A stretch of DNA of 64,000 nt from Methylococcaceae bacterium (GTDB lineage: Bacteria; Pseudomonadota; Gammaproteobacteria; Methylococcales; Methylomonadaceae): contig DAOUTG010000003.1 in NCBI GenBank assembly GCA_030626845.1, positions 1 to 64,000 of the forward strand, given 5' to 3'. The first letter of the stretch is position 1. Each line of letters opens with the position of its first letter. The translations under genes were made by a program, and so were the position numbers. The notes beneath the pieces are model-generated. The model was not told the origin of the DNA. It did no database searches and saw only the letters and a program-made list of their open reading frames with translations. This document shows positions 54,080 to 62,843 of this stretch, piece by piece.

Positions 54080-56488
54080 ATGAAAAAAATTATAATAATC
54101 TCATTAGTTCAATGCATTTTTATTACCCATGTGATAGCTAAAGAAAAGGTTGATGAAATAGAACAACTGTATAATTCTTCTTTAGATTCTTTGTTCGATA
54201 AAGATTTGGATGCACAAGCTAATATTGGTAGTCGAGGAAAGGCGTTTGAATTATTAAAATCTAAAACCCCTGTTGATGTCGTTACTGCCGAGCAAATTAA
54301 ACACACAGGTTTTACAGAACTTAGCAAAGTTTTACAACGTTTTATTCCAGGGTTTAATTTTCCAAGACCTTCGATTAAAGATGGGTCGGATCATATTCGC
54401 CCTTTTACTTTAAGAGGCATGGCTCCCGATCAAGTTTTAGTTTTAGTGAATGGGAAACGTTTCAATAGTAGTGCTTTGTTACATGTCAATGGAACAATAG
54501 GGCGGGGTTCAACTGGGGTTGATTTAAATATAATTCCTTTGCATTCCATAGAACGTGTTGAGGTATTAAGAGATGGAGCAGCGGCTCAATATGGCTCAGA
54601 TGCCATTGCAGGAATTATTAATATTATTCTTAAATCAGGCGGTGAAGAACGCCGTTTAACGACAACTATTGGACAAACTTATGAGGGTGATGGTGAACTC
54701 TACCAAACAGATTTACATTACGGCATAACTTTACCACTAGATGGTTTTATTGATATGACCGCTGAATTTCGTAATCGTAACTCGACTAATAGAGCGATTA
54801 TAGATACACGGCAACAATATTTTGATGGCGATATTCGGAATAATAATCCTAGCACACAAAATAATCGTCGAGGGGACCCTGAGGCGCAAGATTTTTTATT
54901 TGCACTCAATTCTGAGTTACCCTTGTCAGATGAAATTATTCTTTATCTTCATGGGTCAACGAATTATCGTGAAAGTGAAGCGGGCGCTTTTTTTAGACGA
55001 CCTTTAGATGATAGAAATGTAAGAGAAATTTACCCCGATGGTTTTTCACCCTTAATTGCCCCCGAAATATTTAATTATTCAGCAACGTTTGGTGCGAAAG
55101 GCGAAACTTATTCTAATTTTAACTGGGATTTTAGTCATACCGTAGGGGGAAGTTATATTGATTATTATGTAAAAAACTCTTTAAATACTTCTTTAGGGAC
55201 TCATAGCCCAACATCGTTTGATGCAGGAGGATTAGGCGTTAGGCAACATGTAACTAACCTAGATGTATTTAAAGCGTTTGATTTTGGGTTTGAGAAACCA
55301 GTAAAAATAGCGACAGGATTAGAATGGCGTTATGAGCTATTTGAAATAAATCAAGGGGAGAATGCTTCCTATATTCATGGGGGAATACCTGTTCTAGATG
55401 GGAAAAATCAAGGACAAATTACTATGGCAGGATCACAAGGTTTCCCAGGTTTTAGTTCTGCGAGTGCAGTAGAGGAAGATAGACATAATTTTGCGGCCTA
55501 TATTGATTTAGATACCCAATTTTATGATAAGTTATCAATTGGGGTGGCAGGTCGTTATGAATATTATAGTGATTTTGGTTCGACCTTAAATGGTAAAGTT
55601 TCTATGGGTTATCAAGTGGTTGATAAGTTTTTATTACGTGGTTCTGTTAGTACAGGTTTTCGAGCCCCCTCATTACAGCAATCTTTTTTTAGTTCAATAT
55701 CCTCTATTGGCATTGATGGTGAGCTTTTTTCTGTTGGAACTATTCCCGTTGCATCTCCTCTTGCAAAATCTTTAAAAGCTGAACATTTAAAGCCAGAAAA
55801 ATCTGAGCATTTTACGGTGGGATTTGTTTTTGAACCGACTGTTAATTTTTCATTGAGTGCGGATTATTTCTATACTAAAATTAGAGATCGGATTGTTTTT
55901 TCAGGTAATGTAGGCGCATTTAATTCACCAGAAATAGGTGATTTTTTAGAACCCTATAACTTATTTGCCGTCCGTTCTTTTCTTAATGCGATTGATACAG
56001 AAACCCAAGGCTATGATTTACGAGCAAATTATAGTTTTGATTTTAAACAAAATGGACAATTAAAATTAACTGCTGCTTATCATTACAATAAAAATAAAAT
56101 TATAGGGGATGTTCGTTCACCCGCTATTTTTGGTATCAATGGCGCAAATATTGTTTTCAGTGAACAAGAGAAAGAACGATTAGAGTTAGGTCAACCTAAT
56201 GATAATCTTATTTTAATGGCACATTACAAAAAAGGAAATTTTGATGCTGCCGTTAAATTAATTAAAGCGGGCGCATTTTCTGAACAAGGACAACGCCCAA
56301 ATAGCCAATGGTTAGCTGACATAGACTTAGCTTATGAAGTACATAAGGACTTTCATGTCGCCGTAGGGGTTCACAATTTATTTGATACCGAGCCAGAACG
56401 TAATGTGGCGGATGGAACTTTTTTACAAAGCTCCCCTTATGGTTATAATGGTGGATTTTACTATTTTCGTTTAGCGGCTGATTTTTAA
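54080..56488 (+). CDS. TonB-dependent outer-membrane receptor (copy 2)
   Basis: An 802-residue receptor closely related to copy 1. Signal peptide, a plug (VDVVTAEQIKHTGFTELSKV, LRGMAPDQVLVLVNGKR, ERVEVLRDGAAAQYGSDAIAGIINI) and a barrel ending LAADF. The barrel loops differ more than the plug, as expected if the two receptors take different ligands. It forms the second half of the duplicated 5.2-kb unit. Confidence 0.92.
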   Translation: MKKIIIISLVQCIFITHVIAKEKVDEIEQLYNSSLDSLFDKDLDAQANIGSRGKAFELLKSKTPVDVVTAEQIKHTGFTELSKVLQRFIPGFNFPRPSIKDGSDHIRPFTLRGMAPDQVLVLVNGKRFNSSALLHVNGTIGRGSTGVDLNIIPLHSIERVEVLRDGAAAQYGSDAIAGIINIILKSGGEERRLTTTIGQTYEGDGELYQTDLHYGITLPLDGFIDMTAEFRNRNSTNRAIIDTRQQYFDGDIRNNNPSTQNNRRGDPEAQDFLFALNSELPLSDEIILYLHGSTNYRESEAGAFFRRPLDDRNVREIYPDGFSPLIAPEIFNYSATFGAKGETYSNFNWDFSHTVGGSYIDYYVKNSLNTSLGTHSPTSFDAGGLGVRQHVTNLDVFKAFDFGFEKPVKIATGLEWRYELFEINQGENASYIHGGIPVLDGKNQGQITMAGSQGFPGFSSASAVEEDRHNFAAYIDLDTQFYDKLSIGVAGRYEYYSDFGSTLNGKVSMGYQVVDKFLLRGSVSTGFRAPSLQQSFFSSISSIGIDGELFSVGTIPVASPLAKSLKAEHLKPEKSEHFTVGFVFEPTVNFSLSADYFYTKIRDRIVFSGNVGAFNSPEIGDFLEPYNLFAVRSFLNAIDTETQGYDLRANYSFDFKQNGQLKLTAAYHYNKNKIIGDVRSPAIFGINGANIVFSEQEKERLELGQPNDNLILMAHYKKGNFDAAVKLIKAGAFSEQGQRPNSQWLADIDLAYEVHKDFHVAVGVHNLFDTEPERNVADGTFLQSSPYGYNGGFYYFRLAADF

Positions 56489-56585
56489 AAAATACCGATT
56501 AAACGGCATAAATTAAGTTTTAATGTTAATAAAATAAAGACTAATGATACAATTTGAACCTTTTTAGCTAACTTATAGAGTTCAG

Positions 56586-57305
56586 ATGTTTTTAAAGCAA
56601 TTTTACACGACACATGAGGGGCAAATTTTAATTAGTGCCGAACAAGCCAGTCATTTTGCCAAAGATATTGCCAAAGATTTTAACCCCCTGCATGACCATG
56701 ATGCTAAACGCTTTTGTGTTCCTGGTGATTTATTGGTTTCACTTGTTATTGCAAAATATGGTTTAAGCCAGAAAATGCAATTTACTTTTTCGGGCATGGT
56801 TGGACATAACGTTTACCTAAATTTTCCTGAAACTGAAAGGGAAGATTTTGAAATCACCGATAACAATAATAAAACCTATATGCGGGTTCATCGTAGTGGA
56901 GAAATAACAACGGATGATAGTTTATTAGAAACCTTTATTCGAGATTATGTTGCTTTTTCAGGACCTAATTTCCCCCATATTTTAGTGCCTTTAATGGCAG
57001 AACAAAACGTGATGATTAATACCACGCGTCCTTTGGTTATTTATGAAAGTATGTCATTTGAATTTGAACATTTGAATTTTAATGCGCCTGAATTACAAGC
57101 AATAGAAAATAACTTAAGCATAGAGGGTAAACGAGGAGATGCACGGTTTCATTTTCAAGTTAATTCCAATAATAAAAAAATTGGTGCAGGGGTTAAGAAA
57201 ATTTTAATTAGTGGTATGCGTGATTATGACCTCCCACTTATTCAAGGATTCACTGAAAATTATTTAGCACGAAAAGCCGCTTACGAGAAAAATTCATTAA
57301 CGTAA
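56586..57305 (+). CDS. DUF3581 family protein
   Basis: A 239-residue protein starting MFLKQFYTTHEGQILISAEQAS with AKDIAKDFNPLHDHDAKRFCVPGDLL, the DUF3581 pattern. The function is not known. No membrane segment. It overlaps by 9 bases the end of the convergent S1-domain gene. Confidence 0.85.
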   Translation: MFLKQFYTTHEGQILISAEQASHFAKDIAKDFNPLHDHDAKRFCVPGDLLVSLVIAKYGLSQKMQFTFSGMVGHNVYLNFPETEREDFEITDNNNKTYMRVHRSGEITTDDSLLETFIRDYVAFSGPNFPHILVPLMAEQNVMINTTRPLVIYESMSFEFEHLNFNAPELQAIENNLSIEGKRGDARFHFQVNSNNKKIGAGVKKILISGMRDYDLPLIQGFTENYLARKAAYEKNSLT

Positions 57306-58127
57306 TTTGATAGACTGTTTATCGGTGGTAATCAGTTGTTTTTTATATAATGCGCCTATCGCTTGTTTAAAGGCTTTTTTGCTAACGGCAAAAGCACGGT
57401 AAATATCTTCGGGTGGGCTTTTATCTCCTAAAGCCAAATAACCATTTTGAGCGATAAGGTGAGCTAATATTTTATCGCTTAAATCACCCGTTTGAGTATG
57501 GACAGGAACTAAGGGTTGTAAACTTAAATCAATGCGTTTATCTTCTCGTATTTTTTTAATATAAGCGGTTAATTTTTTACCTTTGCGAAGGGGTTGAAAA
57601 ACTTCATTGTTATATAAAACTCCCCAATGACTATTTTCAACAATCACTTTAAAACCTAATTCGGTTTTATCGGCAATAATAATTTCAACCTGCTGTCCTT
57701 CTTTAAAATAAAAAGATTCATCAATAATAAAATGCTCAAAGCGCGTCGTTGCCGCGATACGATTTTTATCATCAACAAATATTTTAACTAGATAAGATTT
57801 ACCGAGTTCTAGTGTCTGTCGTTGCTCATTAAAAGGGACAAGTAAATCTTTTGATAATCCCCAATCTAAAAATGCGCCTGCCTGTCCTATTTCAATCACT
57901 TTTAAATAAGCAATCTCATCAACTTGTGCTTTAGGGCTATGTAATGTTGCTGTTAGCTGTCCTTTTTTACCGCTGTAAATAAAAACATTTAAGATAACCC
58001 CTAGTTTACAGTCTTTAGGAGATTCATTAGCGGGTAATAAAATATTACCGAGTTCATCACCATCAAGATAAATTTCATTTGAATTTTGAATAACTTTAAG
58101 CTGATTAAATTTACCAATTTCTATCAT
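57297..58127 (-). CDS. S1-domain RNA-binding protein, CvfB type
   Basis: A 276-residue protein with several S1-like beta barrels (EIAYLKVIEIGQAGAFLDWGLSKDLLVPFNEQ is the clearest) and a C-terminal winged-helix (GDKSPPEDIYRAFAVSKKAFKQAIGALYKKQLI). This matches the CvfB/YitL proteins, which bind RNA and affect virulence-type regulation in other bacteria. Role here is unknown. Confidence 0.85.
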   Translation of the reverse strand: MIEIGKFNQLKVIQNSNEIYLDGDELGNILLPANESPKDCKLGVILNVFIYSGKKGQLTATLHSPKAQVDEIAYLKVIEIGQAGAFLDWGLSKDLLVPFNEQRQTLELGKSYLVKIFVDDKNRIAATTRFEHFIIDESFYFKEGQQVEIIIADKTELGFKVIVENSHWGVLYNNEVFQPLRKGKKLTAYIKKIREDKRIDLSLQPLVPVHTQTGDLSDKILAHLIAQNGYLALGDKSPPEDIYRAFAVSKKAFKQAIGALYKKQLITTDKQSIKLR

Positions 58128-58156
58128 TATTAGCCTTTAAAATTTTCAGAGTTTGT

Positions 58157-58195
58157 AAAAAAATAGACGCAGGATGAGAGTTGCCCATCCTACGT
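58157..58195 (-). terminator. Intrinsic terminator of the 58212-58601 gene
   Basis: On the minus strand ACGTAGGATG pairs with CATCCTGCGT (10 bp, one T-G pair), followed by CTATTTTTTT. The stem also resembles a common dispersed GTAGGATGGGCAA-type repeat. Confidence 0.75.
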
Positions 58196-58211
58196 TTAAA
58201 TATTGTGTTGA

Positions 58212-58601
58212 TTATGCACCTTCATTATTAGCATCAGTATCATCAGAAGAGGATTCATTATTTTCATCTCTTTCTTTAGTCGGAGGCGTGGCTTTAGGTT
58301 CATCTCTAGGCGGAATAGTTACTTTAATCTCGGTTTGGTTTTTATCTGCCGCTTTAGCTTTCTTATCTTTTTTTGCCTGATGAACCTCAATATCCTTATT
58401 TAATTTTTCAACAGCCACTTTTTCTCTTTTTTTATTTGTTGGGATAATTTCTACTTTATTTTTATCAGCAGCCCCTTCTTTTTTAGAACAAGGCTTTTCC
58501 TGATAAGTATAACGACCCTCTAGTTTTCCTGGGCATTTGTAAACTCTGGCTTCTGCAATACCGATACTTGCAATCAGTAAAGGTAAAATTATTAATCTCA
58601 T
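58212..58601 (-). CDS. Secreted charged protein with a DUF4124-like start
   Basis: A 129-residue protein: signal peptide (RLIILPLLIASIGIAEA) followed by RVYKCPGKLEGRYTYQEKPC, a short DUF4124-like segment with two cysteines, then a long lysine/glutamate/serine-rich, probably disordered tail. Function unknown. Its own terminator lies downstream. Confidence 0.65.
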   Translation of the reverse strand: MRLIILPLLIASIGIAEARVYKCPGKLEGRYTYQEKPCSKKEGAADKNKVEIIPTNKKREKVAVEKLNKDIEVHQAKKDKKAKAADKNQTEIKVTIPPRDEPKATPPTKERDENNESSSDDTDANNEGA

Positions 58602-58693
58602 CGTTTAATTCCTATTTGAATTTATAGAATAAAAAATAATACTAACATTAACTTGCTTAGATTAATAGGGTGTGAAGTCTCCATTTCTTAAAA

Positions 58694-58813
58694 GCTAAGG
58701 AACGTGCATGAAATAACTCAGTCATTTGTAGGTGCAGATTTATCTGCGCGGTGCGGATGAATCCGCACCTACAAAAGTAACTTATCTAAGTTATTTTGTG
58801 CATATTCCTAAGG
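58694..58813. repeat. 120-bp inverted-repeat element with inner hairpin
   Basis: Arms 58694-58721 and 58786-58813 are imperfect inverted repeats (21 of 28 positions match, including GGAA, TGCA and AAATAACT blocks). Between them 58725-58775 forms a hairpin with an 11-bp perfect outer stem (TTTGTAGGTGC with GCACCTACAAA). It looks like a MITE carrying a REP-like hairpin. No target duplication is clear. A TATAAT (58814-58819) follows and may serve the next gene. Confidence 0.6.
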
Positions 58814-58864
58814 TATAATTTTAGGCTCAAATATTTTGAAATTGTGGATGAAAGATAAAAAATA

Positions 58865-59635
58865 ATGATTAAACTTGAAGATAATGAAATTCACCTTTGG
58901 TTTACTTTTCCTGATAAGATGACAGACAATCGTTTATTGAGACAATATCAGCAACTTTTAAGTGTTGAAGAACATAAACGTTGGCAACGATTTCATTTTG
59001 CAAAGCATCAACATCAGTATTTAATGACCCGTGCTTTAATTAGGACCACGTTATCACGCTATTTAGAAGGGTCTCCTGAGACATGGCAATTTTCAAAGAA
59101 TGATTATGGTAAACCGGCCTTATATCCAGCACAAAATTTATTTTTTAATTTATCTAATACAGAAACACTGATTGTTTGCGCGCTAAGTCGGCAACAAGAT
59201 ATAGGCGTTGATGTAGAAACTTTACAGCATAAATCAAGTACAGTAGAAATAGCGCAGCGTTTTTTTTCAGCGCAAGAAGTTGAAGCGTTATTAAATTGTC
59301 CAAAATCACAGCAGCGGCAACGTTTTTTTCAGTATTGGACCCTTAAAGAAGCCTATATTAAAGCACGTGGGCTGGGTTTATCTCAGCCTTTAGAGCAGTT
59401 TTCATTTAGTTTTAATGCGTCTCAAAAAAGTTTAAAGCTAAGTTTTCATGAGCCGTTAAAGGAAAACCCGAAATATTGGCAATGTTGGCTATTAAAAGTG
59501 ACTTCAATACATTATGCGGCTATTTGTATTTTTAACCCCACGGCGATTATTTATAAACTTCAAGCTAGAGAGGTTATTCCTTTGAAAAGTGAAATGAATT
59601 TTGATTATAATTTATTGGCAAACTCGTCATTTTAG
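58865..59635 (+). CDS. 4'-Phosphopantetheinyl transferase, Sfp type
   Basis: This enzyme transfers phosphopantetheine from CoA to acyl- or peptidyl-carrier proteins. The 256-residue protein has the two-domain Sfp layout: IGVDVETLQ with metal-binding D and E, and RFFQYWTLKEAYIKARGLGLS, the W-x-x-K-E-A-x-x-K motif. No carrier-protein gene is nearby. It lies after the inverted-repeat element and is followed by the SoxA-like gene 9 bp away. Confidence 0.9.
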   Translation: MIKLEDNEIHLWFTFPDKMTDNRLLRQYQQLLSVEEHKRWQRFHFAKHQHQYLMTRALIRTTLSRYLEGSPETWQFSKNDYGKPALYPAQNLFFNLSNTETLIVCALSRQQDIGVDVETLQHKSSTVEIAQRFFSAQEVEALLNCPKSQQRQRFFQYWTLKEAYIKARGLGLSQPLEQFSFSFNASQKSLKLSFHEPLKENPKYWQCWLLKVTSIHYAAICIFNPTAIIYKLQAREVIPLKSEMNFDYNLLANSSF

Positions 59636-59644
59636 GGAATAATT

Positions 59645-60463
59645 ATGCGCTTAGTTTATTTATTATTGTTACTTCCTTTATCTTTGCAAGCAACGCCTTT
59701 GAATGATTTACAAGCATTTAGGCAAGTTTATTATAATTTATTTCCACAACTTAAGTTAAAAGATTATGCAGAAGGAATTTATGCAATAGACCCTATTTCA
59801 CGCCAATCATGGTTAGCGATAGAAGAATTTCCCCCTTATGAACCTGCGATTGATGCAGGGAAATTATTGTTTGAGACGGCTTTAAAGAAAGATAAGTTTT
59901 ATGCAGATTGTTTTGAAAATAAAGGCATTGCGATTACTCAGAATTATCCTTTATGGAATGAACAGCGGGGTGAAGTAATCACTTTAGCAATGGCAATTAA
60001 TACGTGTCGGTTAAAATATCAATTACCATCGCTTAGTTATAAACAAGGTAAAATTGCTCAGATATTGGCTTATATGGCTTATACTTCTCGCGGTCAATTG
60101 ATTAATATTAAAGTACCAAAAGATAGTGCAAAAGCATTAACCGCCTATCAACAAGGGAAAGCGTATTATTATCAACGTCGTGGGCAATTAAATTTTTCTT
60201 GTGCTTTGTGTCATCTTAATAATGCTGGAAAACGTATCCGATCCGAAGTATTAAGTCCTGCCTTAGGTCATACCAGTGGGTGGCCAACTTATCGCTTAAA
60301 ATGGGGAGAAATGGGAACATTACATCGACGTTTTATAGGCTGTCATCGACAGATTCGTGCAAAATTTCCCAAAGCACAGTCCGTTGAGTTGCGTAATTTA
60401 GAATATTTTTTAACGTTTATGGGAAATGGGATTCCTATTAATGCACCGAGTACCCGACGATGA
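59645..60463 (+). CDS. soxA: SoxA-like c-type cytochrome
   Basis: A 272-residue periplasmic protein with a signal peptide (LVYLLLLLPLSLQA) and a single heme site CALCH (186-190). The SoxA signatures GKRIRSEVLSPALGHTSGWPTYRL and GTLHRRFIGCHRQIRAK follow, with C233 in the place of the catalytic/heme-ligand cysteine. C89 and C121 remain where the other heme of di-heme SoxA would be, but without CxxCH. SoxA works with SoxX to attach thiosulfate to SoxYZ. None of these partners is in view. It overlaps moeA by 4 bases. Confidence 0.85.
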   Translation: MRLVYLLLLLPLSLQATPLNDLQAFRQVYYNLFPQLKLKDYAEGIYAIDPISRQSWLAIEEFPPYEPAIDAGKLLFETALKKDKFYADCFENKGIAITQNYPLWNEQRGEVITLAMAINTCRLKYQLPSLSYKQGKIAQILAYMAYTSRGQLINIKVPKDSAKALTAYQQGKAYYYQRRGQLNFSCALCHLNNAGKRIRSEVLSPALGHTSGWPTYRLKWGEMGTLHRRFIGCHRQIRAKFPKAQSVELRNLEYFLTFMGNGIPINAPSTRR

Positions 60464-61719
60464 TTAAAAAACAACCGAGCTGTGATGATATTTATGAGGC
60501 TGGATTAATTTCAGTTGAACAAGCTTTAGCCCATATTTTAAAAGCAACTCAAACTATTGAGGATTATCAGCAAATAGCGATTGAACAAGGAAAGGGTCGC
60601 TGTTTAAAAGAAGCTATTCAAGCGGGATTTAATGTCCCCTCACATAATAACTCAGCCGTTGATGGTTATGCGGTTTTAGATGAAGCGATACTTAAACAAG
60701 GTAAAATAAAATTAAGAATAGCGGGGAAATCTTTTGCAGGAAAGCCTTATCAAGGTGAAATAGTAACAGGAGAATGCTTACGAATTATGACGGGGGCTGT
60801 GCTACCTGAGAAAATGAGAACAGTTATTATGCAAGAGCATGTTCATGTCGAGGGTGATTTTATACAAATAGATGCAAGTCATCAATTAGGTCAAAATGTA
60901 CGTTTAATTGGGGAAGATTTAGGGGCAGGCGAAATTGTTTTAAAGGCAGGAAAACAACTGACCCCCCCTGATATTGGTTTGTTAGCCTCATTGGGTATTG
61001 CAGAAATTAAGGTTAAACGAAAATTACGCATTGCTATTGCATCCAGTGGTGATGAGGTATTTGCACTGGGAGAGCTACGCTCATCAACAGGACTTTATGA
61101 TAGTAATCGTTATAGTTTATTAGCGGCATTAACACGCGCCGATATAGAAATTATAGATTTAGGTATTATTGCCGATGATCCTGAGTGTTTACTAAATACT
61201 TTTCAAGAAGTAGCCGAGAGTGTAGATTTAATTATTTCTACAGGGGGGGTGTCTGTTGGGGATGCAGATTATACTAAAATGGCATTACAAGAAACAGGGG
61301 CGGTTGATTTTTGGAAGATTGCCATAAAACCAGGTAGACCTTTGGCTTTTGGGTATATTAAGAAAGCGGCTTTTTTTGGATTGCCAGGTAATCCTGTTGC
61401 GGTAATGGTGACATTTTATCAATTTGTTATCCCTGCTTTGGAAAAAATGTTAGGAATTACCGAGGGGTTAATTAGACCTATTTTTAAAGCCCGTGCTTTA
61501 GAAAACATACGCAAAAGGGCAGGGCGCACAGAAGTTCAACGGGGTATTTTAGCGCAAGATTCCCAAGGAAGTTGGACGGTTAAAACGACGGGTAAACAAG
61601 GGTCTGGGGTTTTATATTCAATGAGTTTAGCAAATGCTTTTATTATACTTGAACATGAACGAGGAAATGTGAGCGCGGAGGAATATGTTAATGTTCAAGC
61701 TTTTTCTGGGGTATTTTAA
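60460..61719 (+). CDS. moeA: Molybdopterin molybdenumtransferase MoeA
   Basis: MoeA inserts molybdenum into adenylylated molybdopterin. The 419-residue protein has VPSHNNSAVDGYAVLDE, TGAVLPEKMRTVIMQEHV, STGGVSVGDADYTK and FGLPGNPVAVMVTF, the active-site blocks. It is coupled to the SoxA-like gene by a 4-base overlap; other moco genes are not adjacent. Confidence 0.95.
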   Translation: MIKKQPSCDDIYEAGLISVEQALAHILKATQTIEDYQQIAIEQGKGRCLKEAIQAGFNVPSHNNSAVDGYAVLDEAILKQGKIKLRIAGKSFAGKPYQGEIVTGECLRIMTGAVLPEKMRTVIMQEHVHVEGDFIQIDASHQLGQNVRLIGEDLGAGEIVLKAGKQLTPPDIGLLASLGIAEIKVKRKLRIAIASSGDEVFALGELRSSTGLYDSNRYSLLAALTRADIEIIDLGIIADDPECLLNTFQEVAESVDLIISTGGVSVGDADYTKMALQETGAVDFWKIAIKPGRPLAFGYIKKAAFFGLPGNPVAVMVTFYQFVIPALEKMLGITEGLIRPIFKARALENIRKRAGRTEVQRGILAQDSQGSWTVKTTGKQGSGVLYSMSLANAFIILEHERGNVSAEEYVNVQAFSGVF

Positions 61720-61720
61720 A

Positions 61721-61747
61721 GAGTCGTCTAAAAGACGACTCTCATTT
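61721..61747. terminator. Bidirectional terminator between moeA and sodB
   Basis: GAGTCGTCT and AGACGACTC form a perfect 9-bp stem with a 3-base loop. On the plus strand it is followed by TCATTTTT and on the minus strand by TTTAAAA, so it can serve both convergent genes. Confidence 0.85.
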
Positions 61748-61758
61748 TTAAACGAGGG

Positions 61759-62340
61759 TTAAGCGGCAAAATTAGTTGCAGCAAAATCCCAGTTCACCAA
61801 TGACCAAAATGCTTCTAAATATTTAGGACGTGCATTACGATAATCAATGTAATAAGCATGTTCCCATACATCACAAGTCAATAAAGGGGTTAAACCTTCA
61901 GTTAATGGGCAAGCAGCATTGCTACTACTGACCAAAGACAAATTCCCTTCTTTATCTTTCACTAACCATGCCCAACCAGAACCAAAGGTTGTAACTGCAC
62001 ATTTAGTAAATTCTGCTTTAAATGCTTCAAATGAGCCAAAACTTGCCACAATTGCACTGGCTAAATTGCCGCTAGGTTGACCGCCACCATTAGGTGACAA
62101 GCTGTTCCAATAAAAAGTATGATTCCAGATTTGCGCTGCATTATTAAAAATACCGCCTGAAGATTTAGAGATAATATCCTCTAATGATAAGCCGTCAAAC
62201 TCTGTTTCTGGGACTAAGTTATTTAGATTAGTCACATAAGTTTGATGATGCTTACCATAATGAAACTCTAAAGTTTCTTCTGATATGTGAGGGGCTAATG
62301 CTGTTTTTGCATAAGGTAAACTGGGAAGTTCAAAAGCCAT
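61759..62340 (-). CDS. sodB: Superoxide dismutase, iron type
   Basis: This enzyme dismutates superoxide. The 193-residue protein has the metal ligands in [10 protein letters not shown] (first H of the pair), NHTFYW, and [11 protein letters not shown], with FGSGWAWLV typical of the Fe-type. Cytoplasmic, no signal peptide. Convergent with moeA. Its upstream region is shared with the mmoX region. Confidence 0.95.
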   Translation of the reverse strand: MAFELPSLPYAKTALAPHISEETLEFHYGKHHQTYVTNLNNLVPETEFDGLSLEDIISKSSGGIFNNAAQIWNHTFYWNSLSPNGGGQPSGNLASAIVASFGSFEAFKAEFTKCAVTTFGSGWAWLVKDKEGNLSLVSSSNAACPLTEGLTPLLTCDVWEHAYYIDYRNARPKYLEAFWSLVNWDFAATNFAA

Positions 62341-62724
62341 GATGTTTGCCTGTTGTGGTTAAAAAATGGGTAATAAGCTAGGGATAATTCCGACGGCTAT
62401 AAATACCTAGTATTTTAATAAAGATTATCACTCTATCATTGATACACAGGTTAATAAAGTAAAAATATCAATAAACTCATAAAAACAGGCAGGTTTTATG
62501 TTCGAGGAATAACCGTTTTAACGCTTCCTAATTTCTTGAGGTTATTAGTATTTGAGGGTTATTGACGGAATCTTCCTGTAAACGTTTTATTTTTGATTGT
62601 TTATTTATTAGACGGTATTTTTTGGACACTGTTCATTTATTGATCAGTTTGTTGTATCATAAAATCTGTTGTGTAACTTGTATAACTAATTGATGAATAA
62701 TGAATTATTAGAATTATAAATTAT
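62341..62724. other. Long A/T-rich gap between sodB and mmoX
   Basis: About 380 bases with no credible gene or RNA. It must hold the sodB promoter (minus strand) and probably the activator sites of the mmoX promoter. Repeated TGTTGT/TGTGTAAC-like words lie around 62650-62690, in the position where an enhancer-binding protein could act. Confidence 0.5.
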
Positions 62725-62740
62725 TGGTATAGTTCGTGCT
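62725..62740 (+). promoter_or_regulatory. Sigma-54-type promoter of mmoX
   Basis: TGGTATAGTTCGTGCT has the GG and GC doublets of the -24/-12 consensus (TGGCAC, 5 bases, TTGCA) at exactly the right 10-base separation. It lies about 100 bases before the mmoX start. Known mmo operons use sigma-54 with the activator MmoR, so this matches expectation. The activator gene is not in this window. Confidence 0.7.
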
Positions 62741-62843
62741 TCATTCAATAATTAACAATTCTATTAAAAATCTATGGGTATTTTCTACTTAGATAGATTA
62801 AAGCGAATTGTTTTTTATTGGTCATAAATATGAGGAGTAACAA

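Noticed and set aside
46233-56488. The repeated block considered as an assembly duplication
   Set aside because: The two units differ clearly in the sensor, YfiR and receptor loop sequences, so they are genuine diverged copies.
62390-62460. Fur-like or IscR-like words upstream of sodB
   Set aside because: Only partial GATAAT/ATGATA matches are present in a very A/T-rich stretch; too weak to call an operator.
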